NCBI RefSeq assembly: GCF_003481825.1
Contig: NZ_QULW01000001.1
Coordinates: 62,001 to 126,000 of the forward strand
Length of the DNA stretch: 64,000 bases
Reading direction: 5' to 3'
DNA from: Clostridium sp. OM02-18AC
GTDB taxonomy: Bacteria > Bacillota > Clostridia > Lachnospirales > Lachnospiraceae
Each line of letters starts with the position of its first letter. The stretch's first letter is position 1. Below are positions 8,901 through 17,207 of the stretch, piece by piece. The notes below the pieces were generated by a model. The model made no database searches, was not told the DNA's origin, and saw nothing but the letters and a program-made list of their open reading frames with translations. Both the position numbers and the translations under genes were made by a program.

Positions 8901-10058
8901 CTTCATAAATTGCAAAAGAATGCGGTCTTGCATCTGCCGCCGCTTTCTGTCTACACAGAACTTTATGCAAGGTGGCTGCGGAATCGGGGATATATGGTTC
9001 ATGTCAGCCCGGATTATACGCGAAAAGACATGGAGACCGGAAAAGCAGAAAGTATCTCAAAAGAATATGCAACCTTTTCTGCTATGGCAGGACAGATCCT
9101 GCGCCAGGAGAAGAGGTGGAATGAAATTGCAGGCGGAGTTTTGCAGGCAGAATCATTGCAGGAAGAAGAAAAAGCGCAGAAAGAGGGGCGTGAGGGCTGT
9201 CTGGTGAAGGTTCTCCAGCCTGAGCAGCGCTGCTATCTGGTACCGCAGACCGAGGGTGCCGAGGCAGAGGGCATGTTTTCTATGGTGATCCGGACACTTT
9301 TGAAGCAATCCGGCGCAGATCCGGCACAGGTCAGTCTGTATACTCCATTTACAGAGCACTTATTTCAGATGGAAGACTGGCAGCAGATCTGGCAGCTTAT
9401 CATGCTGGGAGATGCACTTCTTTGTATGGAAGAAAACGAGCAGAAACCTGCAATCGAAAACATCACGTTTCCTCTGACATGGGAAAAGACAAAGTCTCTG
9501 CTTAAAGCATGGCATGAAACATGGAATGGAAACATTCTGAAAAAACAGAAGCGGGTATTCCTTTTTGGATCCGCCATGGTCTTAAACAGCAATGATCTCA
9601 ACCGGAATATGGCAGATGCCGTGAGAAAACATGGATTTTTGCCGGTTCCGATGATGCTTTCCGAATATCTCTGGTTCTGGGTCCGGGAGAGTCAAAAAGA
9701 AATTCCGCAGGAAGCAACGAAACAGCTTACCTGGTTCCGGGAAACGTACCGGGATATCTGGGGAGAAAAGGAAACTCTGGAAGAAGCGTTTGCCGGACTG
9801 CAGAAAGCGTATCCGGAGGTGGTTGGCGGAAACATCCGTTACCTGTGCAGTCTGGCTGCGAATGTGATACCCGGCGGGGTAGGAAATATGCTGCTGCTTC
9901 CGACCTATGCCAACGTCGGATCCGTGATCGAGATGATGAAACACGATTCCCCGGTGCCATTCCTGCATTTCCAGGCGGAAGGAAATGGGGAAGCAGACGA
10001 GGTGGAGCGGCGGGAAATCTGGCTGAACCTGCTTGAGAAAGGATGCTGCAAAGAATAA
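5949..10058 (+). CDS. Tandem acyl-CoA dehydratase activase / 2-hydroxyacyl-CoA dehydratase-like protein
   Basis: A 1369-residue cytosolic protein. Two BcrAD/BadFG-type ASKHA ATPase domains stand in tandem (about residues 1-265 and 330-590). Each keeps the two cysteines that in HgdC-type activators bind a [4Fe-4S] cluster at the dimer interface: CAAGTG at about 127 and 455, and RCxVF/RCTVL at about 165 and 494. A cysteine-rich linker (about 272-296) separates them. DUF2229-like and dehydratase-subunit-like regions follow (about 620-1369), with a hydrophilic insert near 935-975. Such activators inject one high-energy electron into 2-hydroxyacyl-CoA or aromatic acyl-CoA enzymes. The substrate is unknown. 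It sits 95 bases after the ABC importer, probably in the same operon. Confidence 0.85.
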   Translation: MRGLGIDAGAGSISLAVVEDGNLIYSRYALHKGEAKAVLGRMLEDMKQELNRTNPGTIDYAAGNSAAAFLFPKVGQVEMADRVMALLAGQKLLYPKAQSILEIGAQTSCFLTGLGRGQVLEYAVNGECAAGTGAFFEDQMYRLGLPLESYSEYTDRAVSVPRLAGRCSVFAKTDLIHRQQEGVAAEDILLGLAYAVVRNFKTSVVRKLPVRKPVLLSGGVVKNRGVIRAVKEIFGLEEGELLCDDGGTVVSAAGLAAIAMERKVRVDWERLCEDAGKDMVSSCEGTCDGMATFCDCSREIKRKSEGKRLPAFPYEKAKLHKTRAPKPGEAMWLGVDVGSTSTNLVLIGENQEVLDYCYIRTSGNPARAVEEGLEVLKPTIDMAGTAIVQTAVTGSGRYLIAKKLGTDQILDEITAQARAASFLNPDADTVFEIGGQDSKYISVKHGQVVDFEMNKVCAAGTGSFIEEQAGRLGIPLPEIGPMALGAKHPVELGERCTVLMESKIVSELAAGAGKEDLCAGLCRSIVRNYLNRVVVNKKVGQVVCLQGGIIHNEGIVSAFYEMLGDRLRITPYYDVTGAYGAALEARDASEKCTCDQERNEEIYKKNRAWFYAGYDGTLLPDRKTIGIPQSLMMYKFFPMAYQYFTQLGFNVLLSEESCEEIIRISQDVTQEETCYPVKLLHGHMEWLARKGVDYMFLPCIRTIRHETSGVEHNYGCVYMQTAPKIVAKTLKLKERGIQILAPVLDMDMGQPQLAKAMIQTGIGLGKEKEACQMAMKKGAAAMQLCDRKSEELGKEILASLKPDEKVLVLITRNYGISDPVLNMGIPGELLKRGCKVLNLAHLQGHSMYLAEEYPNLYWPFSQHILTGAKIIKNHPNLYAVYLTNHGCGPDTMISHLFREIMGEKPYLSVEVDEHQSAVGVVTRIEAFLNSLKHVENRESSKREDNAWGKCNPESGRQERRGQERSELGSNRRESCAAGYDGIPLLHKLQKNAVLHLPPLSVYTELYARWLRNRGYMVHVSPDYTRKDMETGKAESISKEYATFSAMAGQILRQEKRWNEIAGGVLQAESLQEEEKAQKEGREGCLVKVLQPEQRCYLVPQTEGAEAEGMFSMVIRTLLKQSGADPAQVSLYTPFTEHLFQMEDWQQIWQLIMLGDALLCMEENEQKPAIENITFPLTWEKTKSLLKAWHETWNGNILKKQKRVFLFGSAMVLNSNDLNRNMADAVRKHGFLPVPMMLSEYLWFWVRESQKEIPQEATKQLTWFRETYRDIWGEKETLEEAFAGLQKAYPEVVGGNIRYLCSLAANVIPGGVGNMLLLPTYANVGSVIEMMKHDSPVPFLHFQAEGNGEADEVERREIWLNLLEKGCCKE

Positions 10059-10087
10059 AAAGACATAGAAACAAATTATGTGGGATT

Positions 10088-10109
10088 ATGACAAAATTGT
10101 CATTTTTTT
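10088..10109 (+). terminator. Weak A/T-rich hairpin with T-run, or operator
   Basis: ATGACAAAATTGTCAT (10088-10103) is an inverted repeat followed by a run of T, with another TGTCAT copy just beyond. It may end the importer/activase transcript, or the TGTCAT repeats may form an operator for the CitMHS gene. Confidence 0.4.
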
Positions 10110-10185
10110 GTCATGAACAATTAAACTGCTGTCGGTAGAATAGAACTCAGTAAGAACTTTGTTAAAATTTGGGAGGGACATGACT

Positions 10186-11487
10186 ATGGCAGCAGTTATT
10201 GGTTTTCTGATGATCATTGCGATCGTGGCATTGCTTTTAAAGGGCAAAATGTCACCGATCGTGGTACTGGCAGTGGTTCCGGCCATTGCAGCCCTGATTC
10301 TCCGGTTTTCCCCGGTAGAGATCATGGATTTCATTGCCGATGGCATTAAAACGACCACCAGCAATGGTATTTTATTTATCTTTTCCGTTATTTATTTTGG
10401 TGTTCTGGCGGACACCGGACTCTTTGATGTGATCGTAGACTGGCTGGTAAAGAAAGCCGGAAATAACGTCATTGCGGTAACCGTTGTAACCGCAGTGATC
10501 GCAACCATCGCACATCTTGACGGAACCACTGCAGTTACCGTTCTTATCACCATTCCGGCGATGTATCCGGTTTACAAAAAGATGAAGATTGACCCGCGCA
10601 TTCTTCTGTGCCTGACTGGTGCCTGCATGGGTGTTATGAACCTGCTTCCGTGGGGCGGTCCGACTGCAAGAGCGGCAACCGTGCTGGAAATGGACGCAAC
10701 CGAATTATGGCACATGTTGATCCCGCTTCAGATCGTAGGACTTGTTATGAATATTCTTCTGGCTGTTGTGCTCGGTATGTTTGCAATCAAACATGGGGCC
10801 GGACTTGGCAAGGGAGAAGAGATTGAAGAGGATGCAAAAGAGAAGAAAGAAGCAGAGGATTTAAGAAAGTCCAACAAATATCTGATCTTCAACTTCCTTT
10901 TGACTGCAGGCGTGATCGCACTGTTATCAACCGGTATCGGTAAGTCTTATGTTATTTTCATGCTGGGTCTGTGTATCCTTCTGGCTGTGAACTATCCGAA
11001 CCAGAAGCTGCAGGATAAGCTGATCAAGAAGCACGCTCCGGCTGCACTGATCATCTCTGCGACCTTATTTGCAGCAGGTGCCATGGTTGGTGTATTTGAC
11101 GGAACCGGTATGTTAGAGGCAATGGCAAGCGCTATCATGGCAATTATTCCGGCTGCACTTGGCAAGTACATTCATATCATTTTTGGTATCCTTGCCCTTC
11201 CGCTTGGTCTGTGTGTGGGAACCGACGCATACTTCTACGGTATTATGCCGCTGGTTATGCAGGTAGGGGAGACCTACGGTGTTGCTTCTTTAAATACTGC
11301 GCTGACGATGCTGATCGGTAAGAATCTGGCTTTGATGGTAAGCCCGCTTGTACCGGCTACCTACCTGGCAATCGGCCTGACCGGAACGGAACTGAAAGAC
11401 CATATGAAGTTCAGTATCCCGCCGTATTACCTAGTAAGCCTTCTGATGCTGGCATTCGGAGTTATTCTGGGGATTGTGACGGTATAA
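10186..11487 (+). CDS. CitMHS family citrate/carboxylate:cation symporter
   Basis: A 433-residue integral membrane protein with roughly 11-12 hydrophobic helices. The segments HLDGTTAVTVLITIPAMYP and MNLLPWGGPTARAATVLEMD are the conserved pore motifs of the CitMHS family, which imports metal-citrate complexes or related carboxylates. The ATG at 10186 lies 8 bases after GGGAGGG. An alternative ATG at 10180 is too close to the ribosome site. It follows the activase gene, so the region may be a carboxylate uptake and activation unit, though a 127-base gap with a possible terminator separates them. Confidence 0.88.
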   Translation: MAAVIGFLMIIAIVALLLKGKMSPIVVLAVVPAIAALILRFSPVEIMDFIADGIKTTTSNGILFIFSVIYFGVLADTGLFDVIVDWLVKKAGNNVIAVTVVTAVIATIAHLDGTTAVTVLITIPAMYPVYKKMKIDPRILLCLTGACMGVMNLLPWGGPTARAATVLEMDATELWHMLIPLQIVGLVMNILLAVVLGMFAIKHGAGLGKGEEIEEDAKEKKEAEDLRKSNKYLIFNFLLTAGVIALLSTGIGKSYVIFMLGLCILLAVNYPNQKLQDKLIKKHAPAALIISATLFAAGAMVGVFDGTGMLEAMASAIMAIIPAALGKYIHIIFGILALPLGLCVGTDAYFYGIMPLVMQVGETYGVASLNTALTMLIGKNLALMVSPLVPATYLAIGLTGTELKDHMKFSIPPYYLVSLLMLAFGVILGIVTV

Positions 11488-11507
11488 TAATTTCATAAAA
11501 AAACGAT

Positions 11508-11544
11508 GGACCGTGAAAATTGCCGAAGGCAACTTTCACGGTCC
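11508..11544. terminator. Long near-perfect hairpin after CitMHS gene
   Basis: The arms GGACCGTGAAA and TTTCACGGTCC, with an inner TTGCC-gaa-GGCAA stem, make a hairpin of about 17 base pairs. On the plus strand no T-run follows. On the minus strand a T-run would follow (AAAAAAA at about 11497-11503), so the hairpin is better as a minus-strand terminator or a plus-strand RNA stabiliser/processing element. Confidence 0.55.
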
Positions 11545-11573
11545 TATTACGTTAACAATATTGCTATAGGTTA

Positions 11574-11582
11574 TGGTATAAT
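11574..11582 (+). promoter_or_regulatory. Extended -10 promoter element (TGGTATAAT) for two-component operon
   Basis: TGG at 11574-11576 followed by TATAAT at 11577-11582 is an extended -10. No good -35 at 17 bases is seen, which is usual for extended -10 promoters. It lies 35 bases before the response-regulator start. Confidence 0.6.
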
Positions 11583-11616
11583 CGAAAACAGAAGAGGAAA
11601 ACGGGAGGCATTTTTT

Positions 11617-12306
11617 ATGGATGCGGATAAAATTTTACTGGTGGATGATGAGCGTGCGATTCGCCTTGCCGTGCGGACTGCCTTAAGCCGCGAGGGAATG
11701 CAGGTGACGGAGACTTCGGATGGCAGTGAGGCACTGGAACTTTTGAAAAAGCAGCAGTTCCAGCTTGTCATTTTGGATGTCATGATGGAACAGGTAGGCG
11801 GCTATGAAGTGCTGCAGGCGATGCGTGCGGCCGGGGATCATACACCGGTCATGATGCTGTCTGGAAAATCGGACGAGATGGACCAGGTTCTGGGACTTGG
11901 CTTTGGCGCGGACAGTTATCTGACCAAACCATTTCACACAGCAGTGCTGATTCAGACAGCGAAAGCCCTGATCCGGCGAAGCAAGGTTTACAGTCAGGGA
12001 ACATCGGATCTTGACATCCGGAAAGGCCCATTTACGGTAGACACTCTGAAAATGGAATGTTTAAAGAACGGGGAGCCGCTCAATTTTACGGCGCGGGAGC
12101 TGGCCTTATTCCGGTTTCTGATGGAACATCCGGGACAGGTGTTTACCAAGGAACAGCTGTATACCCAGGTCTGGAATGAGGCAGTTGTGGATGACAATAC
12201 CATTACGGTTTATGTAAAGCGGATCCGCAATAAGATTGAGGATGATCCAAAACAGCCGCAGTACTTGAAGACAGTACGCGGAATCGGGTATATGTTAAGC
12301 GTGTAA
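11617..12306 (+). CDS. OmpR/PhoB-type response regulator
   Basis: A 229-residue protein. The N-terminal receiver domain has acidic pair DDE near residue 11, phospho-acceptor Asp in LVILDVMM near 53, and Lys in LTKPF near 104. The C-terminal winged-helix DNA-binding domain (about 130-228) ends TVRGIGYML. The ATG at 11617 follows GGGAGG. It pairs with the histidine kinase that begins 28 bases downstream. Targets are unknown, and the neighbouring CitMHS gene is one possibility. Confidence 0.93.
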   Translation: MDADKILLVDDERAIRLAVRTALSREGMQVTETSDGSEALELLKKQQFQLVILDVMMEQVGGYEVLQAMRAAGDHTPVMMLSGKSDEMDQVLGLGFGADSYLTKPFHTAVLIQTAKALIRRSKVYSQGTSDLDIRKGPFTVDTLKMECLKNGEPLNFTARELALFRFLMEHPGQVFTKEQLYTQVWNEAVVDDNTITVYVKRIRNKIEDDPKQPQYLKTVRGIGYMLSV

Positions 12307-12334
12307 AGCCTGAAAATTGGGGGAGACGAAGCGG

Positions 12335-14680
12335 ATGAAAAAAATCTGGAACGGCATTCAGAAAACGGTTCAAAAGTGTAAAACAGAGCTGTCTGCGTTT
12401 GGCATTATTCTGCTGCTTTCGCTGGTCATGATACTGGCCGGATTTCGTTTTTATCATCAGTATCGGAAACAGGTCATCGAGACAGAAGAAAGTCAGCTGC
12501 TCACGATTGCTGGAATTATCGGAAACAATCTGAACACCTATCTGGAACAGCAGCTGCATCAGATCGATCTGTATTATGCAGGGCAGGAAGGGTGGAGTGC
12601 AGATGATACGGCAAATGCAGAAGCAGCAGGGAATGTAGAAAATGTGGAGGTGGCGAATCCAGAAACAACAGGAAATGCGGAGGCGGCAGAAAATACAGAA
12701 AGTGCAGCAATTTCCAGAGCAGAGACAGAACAGCTGGAACGTCAGACTGAATACTTTTTACAGGAAAATCAGATGCTCTATAACTGGATTTCAATCACTG
12801 CACCAGGTGAAACAGTGACTTTTTATAAAGCTGGAGAAACGGAAAAGAACGCAGTGAAAATCCAGAAACATTCTGAACTGTCAAAGGAAAGCGGAACGGA
12901 AAACAGGAAAGAGAAGAAAACCGAAGAGAAAACCGGAATGCTTCATGAGGAAAAGGCCTGGATCTCTGGGAAGAAAATCTCAGATGAAACCGGCTGGTAT
13001 GAACTTTATGTGGAAAAAGAAATTTCGCGGTCAGATGGAATGCTTCGCCTTACGTTTGCCATGAACCTGGAAAGTTTATACCAGAAAATCGTGGCACCGG
13101 TAAAGATCGGAAAAGCTGGGTATTCCAGTGTGAAAGACCAGAATATGTATATCATCATGCATCACGCCAAAGACCAGATCGGACTGGAGGCCTTTGATGA
13201 CCGGATCCAGAAGTATCCGGAACTGGATATGAGCAGTATGAATGCATGGCTTTCCTTGCAGGCAAAACAGGATTTTGGCACCGGCGTGGTCGATACTTAT
13301 GTCTGGGATGACCCGGAATTACCGAAAGTCCGAAGGGTTGTCGCGTTTCAATCTATTTTGGTCCAGGGAGAGCGCTGGATTGTAAATTCCACGATTCCGG
13401 TAAAGGAACTCTCTGGTCCACTGGACAGTATGATGGTGATGCTGACTGGGATTGTGGCATTGTATGTATTGTTCCTGATTATAGCGACGGTTGTGCTGCT
13501 CCGCAACCATTTTCTTGCCCAGAACCAGCAAAAGGAGATTACTTATCTGAAAGAAATCAATCAGGGCATGGAGATGCTGGCACAGAAAAACAATGAAATA
13601 CGGCATTATCAGCGCGTACAGTCGCTTGGCATGATGGCAAGCCACATTGCACATGAGTTTAATAATTACCTGACACCGGTACTCATTTATGCGGAGCTTT
13701 TAGAAAATGACACCTCCATTTCAGCGGAAAACCAGGAGATGATCCATGAAATCACAGCGGCTGTGGATAAGGCCTCAAACCTTTCCAAAGAGCTTCTGGC
13801 TTTTTCCAGACAGGACACGGGAGTCCGGCTGGAACTGATTGATTTCACCAAAGAAGTACAGGATGCAGTAGCAATCGTAAAGCAGCTGACACCGTCAGCC
13901 ATCACCTTAAAAACGGAAATTACCAAAGAACCGCTGTATGTTCTTGGACGTAAGAAAATGGCAGAGCATATTTTGATGAATCTCTGCAAAAATGCGTTTC
14001 AGGCGATGGAAAAATCTGAAAAAAAGGAGCTTGTGATCCGGCTGATGGCAAAAAATCCGGATATGCTTATTTTAGAGGTGGCGGATAGTGGCTGTGGCAT
14101 CAAAGACGATGCCATGCAGAAGATTTTCGAACCATTTTATACGACGAAAGGATCCAGACAGGGTACCGGCCTTGGGTTATCGGTCGTGCAGAATATGGTG
14201 ACATCCGTAGGTGGAAACATCCGGGTAGAGAGTAAGGCCGATGAGGGAACGACGTTTGTGCTGGAGATTCCGCAGAGCCGTTCAGAAGAAAAAGACAGCC
14301 GCAAACGCCTGCAGCAGGTATCCAGAATTGCCATTGTGTCCCAGGATGAATCGATGAAAACATGGAAAAAGACATTTGCAAGGAGTCAGAAGACGATAGA
14401 GCTCTATGGGCATCCGGCTGTGGTGATTGACCGGATCCAGAAAAATCCGTCAGCCTATAATCTGATCATTGCAGAATACAGCCTTCCGGTTATGAATGGA
14501 ATTGAACTGTGCGAAGCCATCCGGCGCATTAATCCGGAAACCCGTCTGATCCTGATCGCAGACCAGAACGGGGCAGATTTTGAATGGTATTTGAACAATG
14601 GCATGATTGACCGGTTTATGCTGAAGAAAACGTTTTTGGAAGAGTTTTCCGAGATGTTTGGGTATATGGAACATGAGTAG
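12335..14680 (+). CDS. Membrane histidine kinase with C-terminal degenerate receiver domain
   Basis: A 781-residue sensor kinase: transmembrane helix near residues 20-40, a large extracytoplasmic sensor region with a low-complexity Ala/Glu/Asn-rich insert (about 85-130), a second helix near 365-385, then the H-box with His440 in SHIAHEFNN. The catalytic ATPase domain follows (N-box LCKNAFQAM near 550, DSGCGIKD). A receiver-like domain closes the protein (about 660-781), where the phospho-accepting Asp is replaced by Glu714 (IIAEYSLPVMNG). The start ATG at 12335 is preferred over an upstream TTG. It forms a two-gene operon with the regulator. Confidence 0.9.
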   Translation: MKKIWNGIQKTVQKCKTELSAFGIILLLSLVMILAGFRFYHQYRKQVIETEESQLLTIAGIIGNNLNTYLEQQLHQIDLYYAGQEGWSADDTANAEAAGNVENVEVANPETTGNAEAAENTESAAISRAETEQLERQTEYFLQENQMLYNWISITAPGETVTFYKAGETEKNAVKIQKHSELSKESGTENRKEKKTEEKTGMLHEEKAWISGKKISDETGWYELYVEKEISRSDGMLRLTFAMNLESLYQKIVAPVKIGKAGYSSVKDQNMYIIMHHAKDQIGLEAFDDRIQKYPELDMSSMNAWLSLQAKQDFGTGVVDTYVWDDPELPKVRRVVAFQSILVQGERWIVNSTIPVKELSGPLDSMMVMLTGIVALYVLFLIIATVVLLRNHFLAQNQQKEITYLKEINQGMEMLAQKNNEIRHYQRVQSLGMMASHIAHEFNNYLTPVLIYAELLENDTSISAENQEMIHEITAAVDKASNLSKELLAFSRQDTGVRLELIDFTKEVQDAVAIVKQLTPSAITLKTEITKEPLYVLGRKKMAEHILMNLCKNAFQAMEKSEKKELVIRLMAKNPDMLILEVADSGCGIKDDAMQKIFEPFYTTKGSRQGTGLGLSVVQNMVTSVGGNIRVESKADEGTTFVLEIPQSRSEEKDSRKRLQQVSRIAIVSQDESMKTWKKTFARSQKTIELYGHPAVVIDRIQKNPSAYNLIIAEYSLPVMNGIELCEAIRRINPETRLILIADQNGADFEWYLNNGMIDRFMLKKTFLEEFSEMFGYMEHE

Positions 14681-14834
14681 CTGAGCGTTTACAGACTGGG
14701 AGTTCTTAAATTAGAAAATTCGTCAGGTTGCCACGCCGAAGGAAATATGTTAGACTCGTAAGTAAGATTTGTGTCATTGTTGTATATCAGGCAGCTGCAC
14801 AACTTGGTGGCAAAGACAGAAAGCAGGTGAAAGT

Positions 14835-16538
14835 ATGACCAGGGTAATCAGCATCGGAAAACAGGATTTCGCATCGTTGCGTGAACATGATTACTTTTTT
14901 GTGGATAAAACAAAGCTGATCCGGGAATGGTGGGAATCTGGAGATGAGATTACGCTGATCACACGTCCGCGCCGGTTTGGAAAAACTTTGAATATGAGCA
15001 TGTTACATTGCTTTTTCTCCAATCATTATGCAGACCGTGCAGATCTGTTTGAGGGCTTGGATATCTGGAAGTATGAGATGTACCGGCAGTTGCAGGGAAC
15101 GTATCCGGTCTTGTTTTTGAGTTTTGCTTCGGTAAAGGCAGATAATCTGTCCGATGCGAAAAAGCAGATTAATGCGCTGATCGCAAAAAAATATGAAGAG
15201 AACCGTTTTCTGCTTCAGAAAACGACCCTGAGTGAAAATGAAAAACAGGCTTATGAACAGGTCACCATGGAAATGGAAGATGCAAGGGCTTCTTCTGCAT
15301 TAAATGATCTGTGCTGTTATTTGAATCGTTTTTACGAAAAAAAGGTGATCGTCCTGCTGGATGAATACGATACACCGCTGCAGGAAGCCTGGCTGAAAGG
15401 GTATTGGGATGGTTTTGTTTCCTACATCCGCAGTCTGTTCAATGCAGTATTCAAGACCAATCCATATCTGGAACGGGCAGTCATGACCGGCATTACCAGA
15501 ATTTCAAAAGAATCGGTCTTTTCAGATCTAAACAATCTGAACGTGGTGACAACGACATCCGAAGAGTATGCGGATTGCTTTGGTTTTACGGAAAAAGAAG
15601 TGTTTGAGGCACTGGAAACGTATGGGTTATCGGATCAGCAGAAGCAAGTGAAGAAATGGTACGATGGTTTTATTTTCGGACATTGCCGTGACATTTATAA
15701 TCCATGGTCGATCACCAATTATCTGGACAAAAAGCAGTTTCGTCCGTATTGGGCAGCAACCAGTTCCAATGCCCTGGTAAACCGTCTGATCCAGACATCC
15801 TCTGCCGATGTAAAACAGAAGATGGAGCAGCTGATCAGTGGCAGGGAAATTTCAGTGACCTTTGATGAACAGATTGTTTATGATCAGCTGGACCAGGATG
15901 AACGTGCAATCTGGAGCCTTTTGCTGGCAGGTGGTTATCTGAAGGCAGACAGCATCGAATACCGGGGGGATTTTCTGGAGCCCTGGTATTCCTTGAAAGT
16001 CACCAATCAGGAAACTTATGGAATGTTTGCGGCCATGTTCAAGGGGTGGTTTGGCCGGTCCTTATCCAGCTATAATGGCTTTATCCAGGCACTTTTGTCT
16101 GGGAATACCAAAGAGATGAATGCCTATATGAACGACATTGCGCTTATGACATTCAGCTTTTTCGATACTGGAAAGCATCCGTCTGAAAAAATGCAGCCGG
16201 AGCGGTTTTATCATGGCTTCGTGCTTGGACTTTTGGTGGAACTGCGCGGGCGGTATCGGATTGAATCGAATGGAGAAAGCGGATATGGGCGTTACGATAT
16301 TATGATGACGCCACTGCAAAAAGCGGAAGACGCGATTCTGATCGAGTTTAAGGTTCATGATCCGGAGGAGGAACAGACGCTTGCCGATACCGTGCAGGCG
16401 GCGCTTCGTCAGATTCGCGAGAAACGCTATGATGCCAAATTAAAGGCAGCAGGATTTTCTGAAGATAAGATCCGCAGCTATGGCTTTGCGTTTGAAGGAA
16501 AGAAGGTACTGATCGGTTCATCCGGTGCACAGAAATGA
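14835..16538 (+). CDS. AAA-ATPase-like / PD-(D/E)XK nuclease-superfamily protein, paralogue 1
   Basis: A 567-residue protein. The N-terminal AAA-ATPase_like region (PF09820 type) begins with the conserved GKQDFASLR opening and has a Walker A-like RPRRFGKT near residue 50 and Walker B VIVLLDEYDTP near 175. A C-terminal PD-(D/E)XK nuclease-superfamily domain (PF08011 type) has GRYDIMM and the LIEFKVHD catalytic strand near 510. The ATG at 14835 follows GCAGGTGA and matches the paralogue's N-terminus. The family is highly expanded in Lachnospiraceae and its function is unproven. A close paralogue is at 30237. Confidence 0.88.
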   Translation: MTRVISIGKQDFASLREHDYFFVDKTKLIREWWESGDEITLITRPRRFGKTLNMSMLHCFFSNHYADRADLFEGLDIWKYEMYRQLQGTYPVLFLSFASVKADNLSDAKKQINALIAKKYEENRFLLQKTTLSENEKQAYEQVTMEMEDARASSALNDLCCYLNRFYEKKVIVLLDEYDTPLQEAWLKGYWDGFVSYIRSLFNAVFKTNPYLERAVMTGITRISKESVFSDLNNLNVVTTTSEEYADCFGFTEKEVFEALETYGLSDQQKQVKKWYDGFIFGHCRDIYNPWSITNYLDKKQFRPYWAATSSNALVNRLIQTSSADVKQKMEQLISGREISVTFDEQIVYDQLDQDERAIWSLLLAGGYLKADSIEYRGDFLEPWYSLKVTNQETYGMFAAMFKGWFGRSLSSYNGFIQALLSGNTKEMNAYMNDIALMTFSFFDTGKHPSEKMQPERFYHGFVLGLLVELRGRYRIESNGESGYGRYDIMMTPLQKAEDAILIEFKVHDPEEEQTLADTVQAALRQIREKRYDAKLKAAGFSEDKIRSYGFAFEGKKVLIGSSGAQK

Positions 16539-16588
16539 AACGCATAGAAATGCAACTCTCTCTGTATCCTGTAAAGAGAGTCTTTTAG

Positions 16589-16714
16589 GATACGGAAGGG
16601 CTTTTTACCAAGGAGTTTTACGGCAGCTGTTATCAGGCACATATTCCGACCTGCCCGTCCGGCTACTGGCTGTTCGGCTTTGCGTCAAAGAAGTATCATC
16701 CACGGATACCGTGA
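16589..16714 (+). pseudogene. speE: Spermidine synthase remnant with internal deletion
   Basis: Translating from 16589 gives a fragment containing GLFTKEFYGSCY joined directly to QAHIPTCPSGYWLFGFASKK and YHP, ending at a TGA (16712-16714). The two parts match positions that are tens of residues apart near the C-terminus of SpeE, which transfers aminopropyl groups to putrescine. The middle, normally carrying INQHESP-type sequence, is missing. It is the first of three polyamine-gene remnants in operon order. Confidence 0.75.
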
Positions 16715-16723
16715 TCACAACCG

Positions 16724-16878
16724 CCGGGGTGGACGCGGACAACGTAGAAGAACTGGAACTGCTGATCCGCTGTGTTCGACATATCAGGGACACGTACGGA
16801 GTGGAGGTGTACCTGGAACCGGGCGAAGCCATTGCCTTAAATGCCGGATATCTCGTGACCGAGGTGATGGACATATAA
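16724..16878 (+). pseudogene. nspC: Carboxynorspermidine decarboxylase remnant
   Basis: About 50 codons in the frame ending at TAA 16876 encode VYLEPGEAIALNAGYLVTEV, the strongly conserved PLP-binding region of NspC (carboxynorspermidine/carboxyspermidine decarboxylase), preceded by a GVDADNVEELELLIRCVRHI helix. Normal NspC is about 380 residues, so both ends are gone. An open frame from 16525 to 16878 spans this and the speE remnant only by chance, reading speE out of frame. Confidence 0.75.
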
Positions 16879-16897
16879 AACCATTCTGCCGGAACGC

Positions 16898-17165
16898 TTG
16901 AAAACACTTCCGGCATCAGATGGATTTCATATGCCCAGGGAGGTGACGTGGACGGCCTTTATGCAGACTGGGAAAAAGATAATGCCGTGGCAGAGGCTGT
17001 CTGTGATGCTCTTGGTTATCCGGTATATGATGCGGGAAGGTGTTTGTGCTGGAGGGCGGTTCCGTCCACAGTGACGGAGAGGGAACGCTTCTGGTAACAG
17101 AAGCATGTCTCTTAAGCGCGGGAAGAAATTCTCAATCATTGCCAAACGAAAAAGAATGCAGTACA
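16898..17165 (+). pseudogene. aguA: Agmatine deiminase remnant with deletion and frameshift
   Basis: Starting at TTG 16898, the reading LKTLPASDGFHMPREV matches the AguA N-terminus. A second frame then gives GGDVDGLYADWEKDNAVAEA, which belongs about 200 residues further on, and after another frame change VFVLEGGSVHSDGEGTLLVT and CLLSAGRN. The catalytic core is deleted. With speE and nspC remnants before it, the gene order speE-nspC-aguA is that of the clostridial agmatine/carboxyspermidine polyamine operon. Confidence 0.78.
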
Positions 17166-17207
17166 ATAAAACGGTACGAAAGAATGGCATAAGGAGAGCG
17201 TAAAATC

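Noticed and set aside
16525..16878. 117-codon open frame taken as one gene
   Set aside because: Only its second half is homologous to NspC. The first half reads the speE remnant out of frame, so it is listed as pseudogenes.
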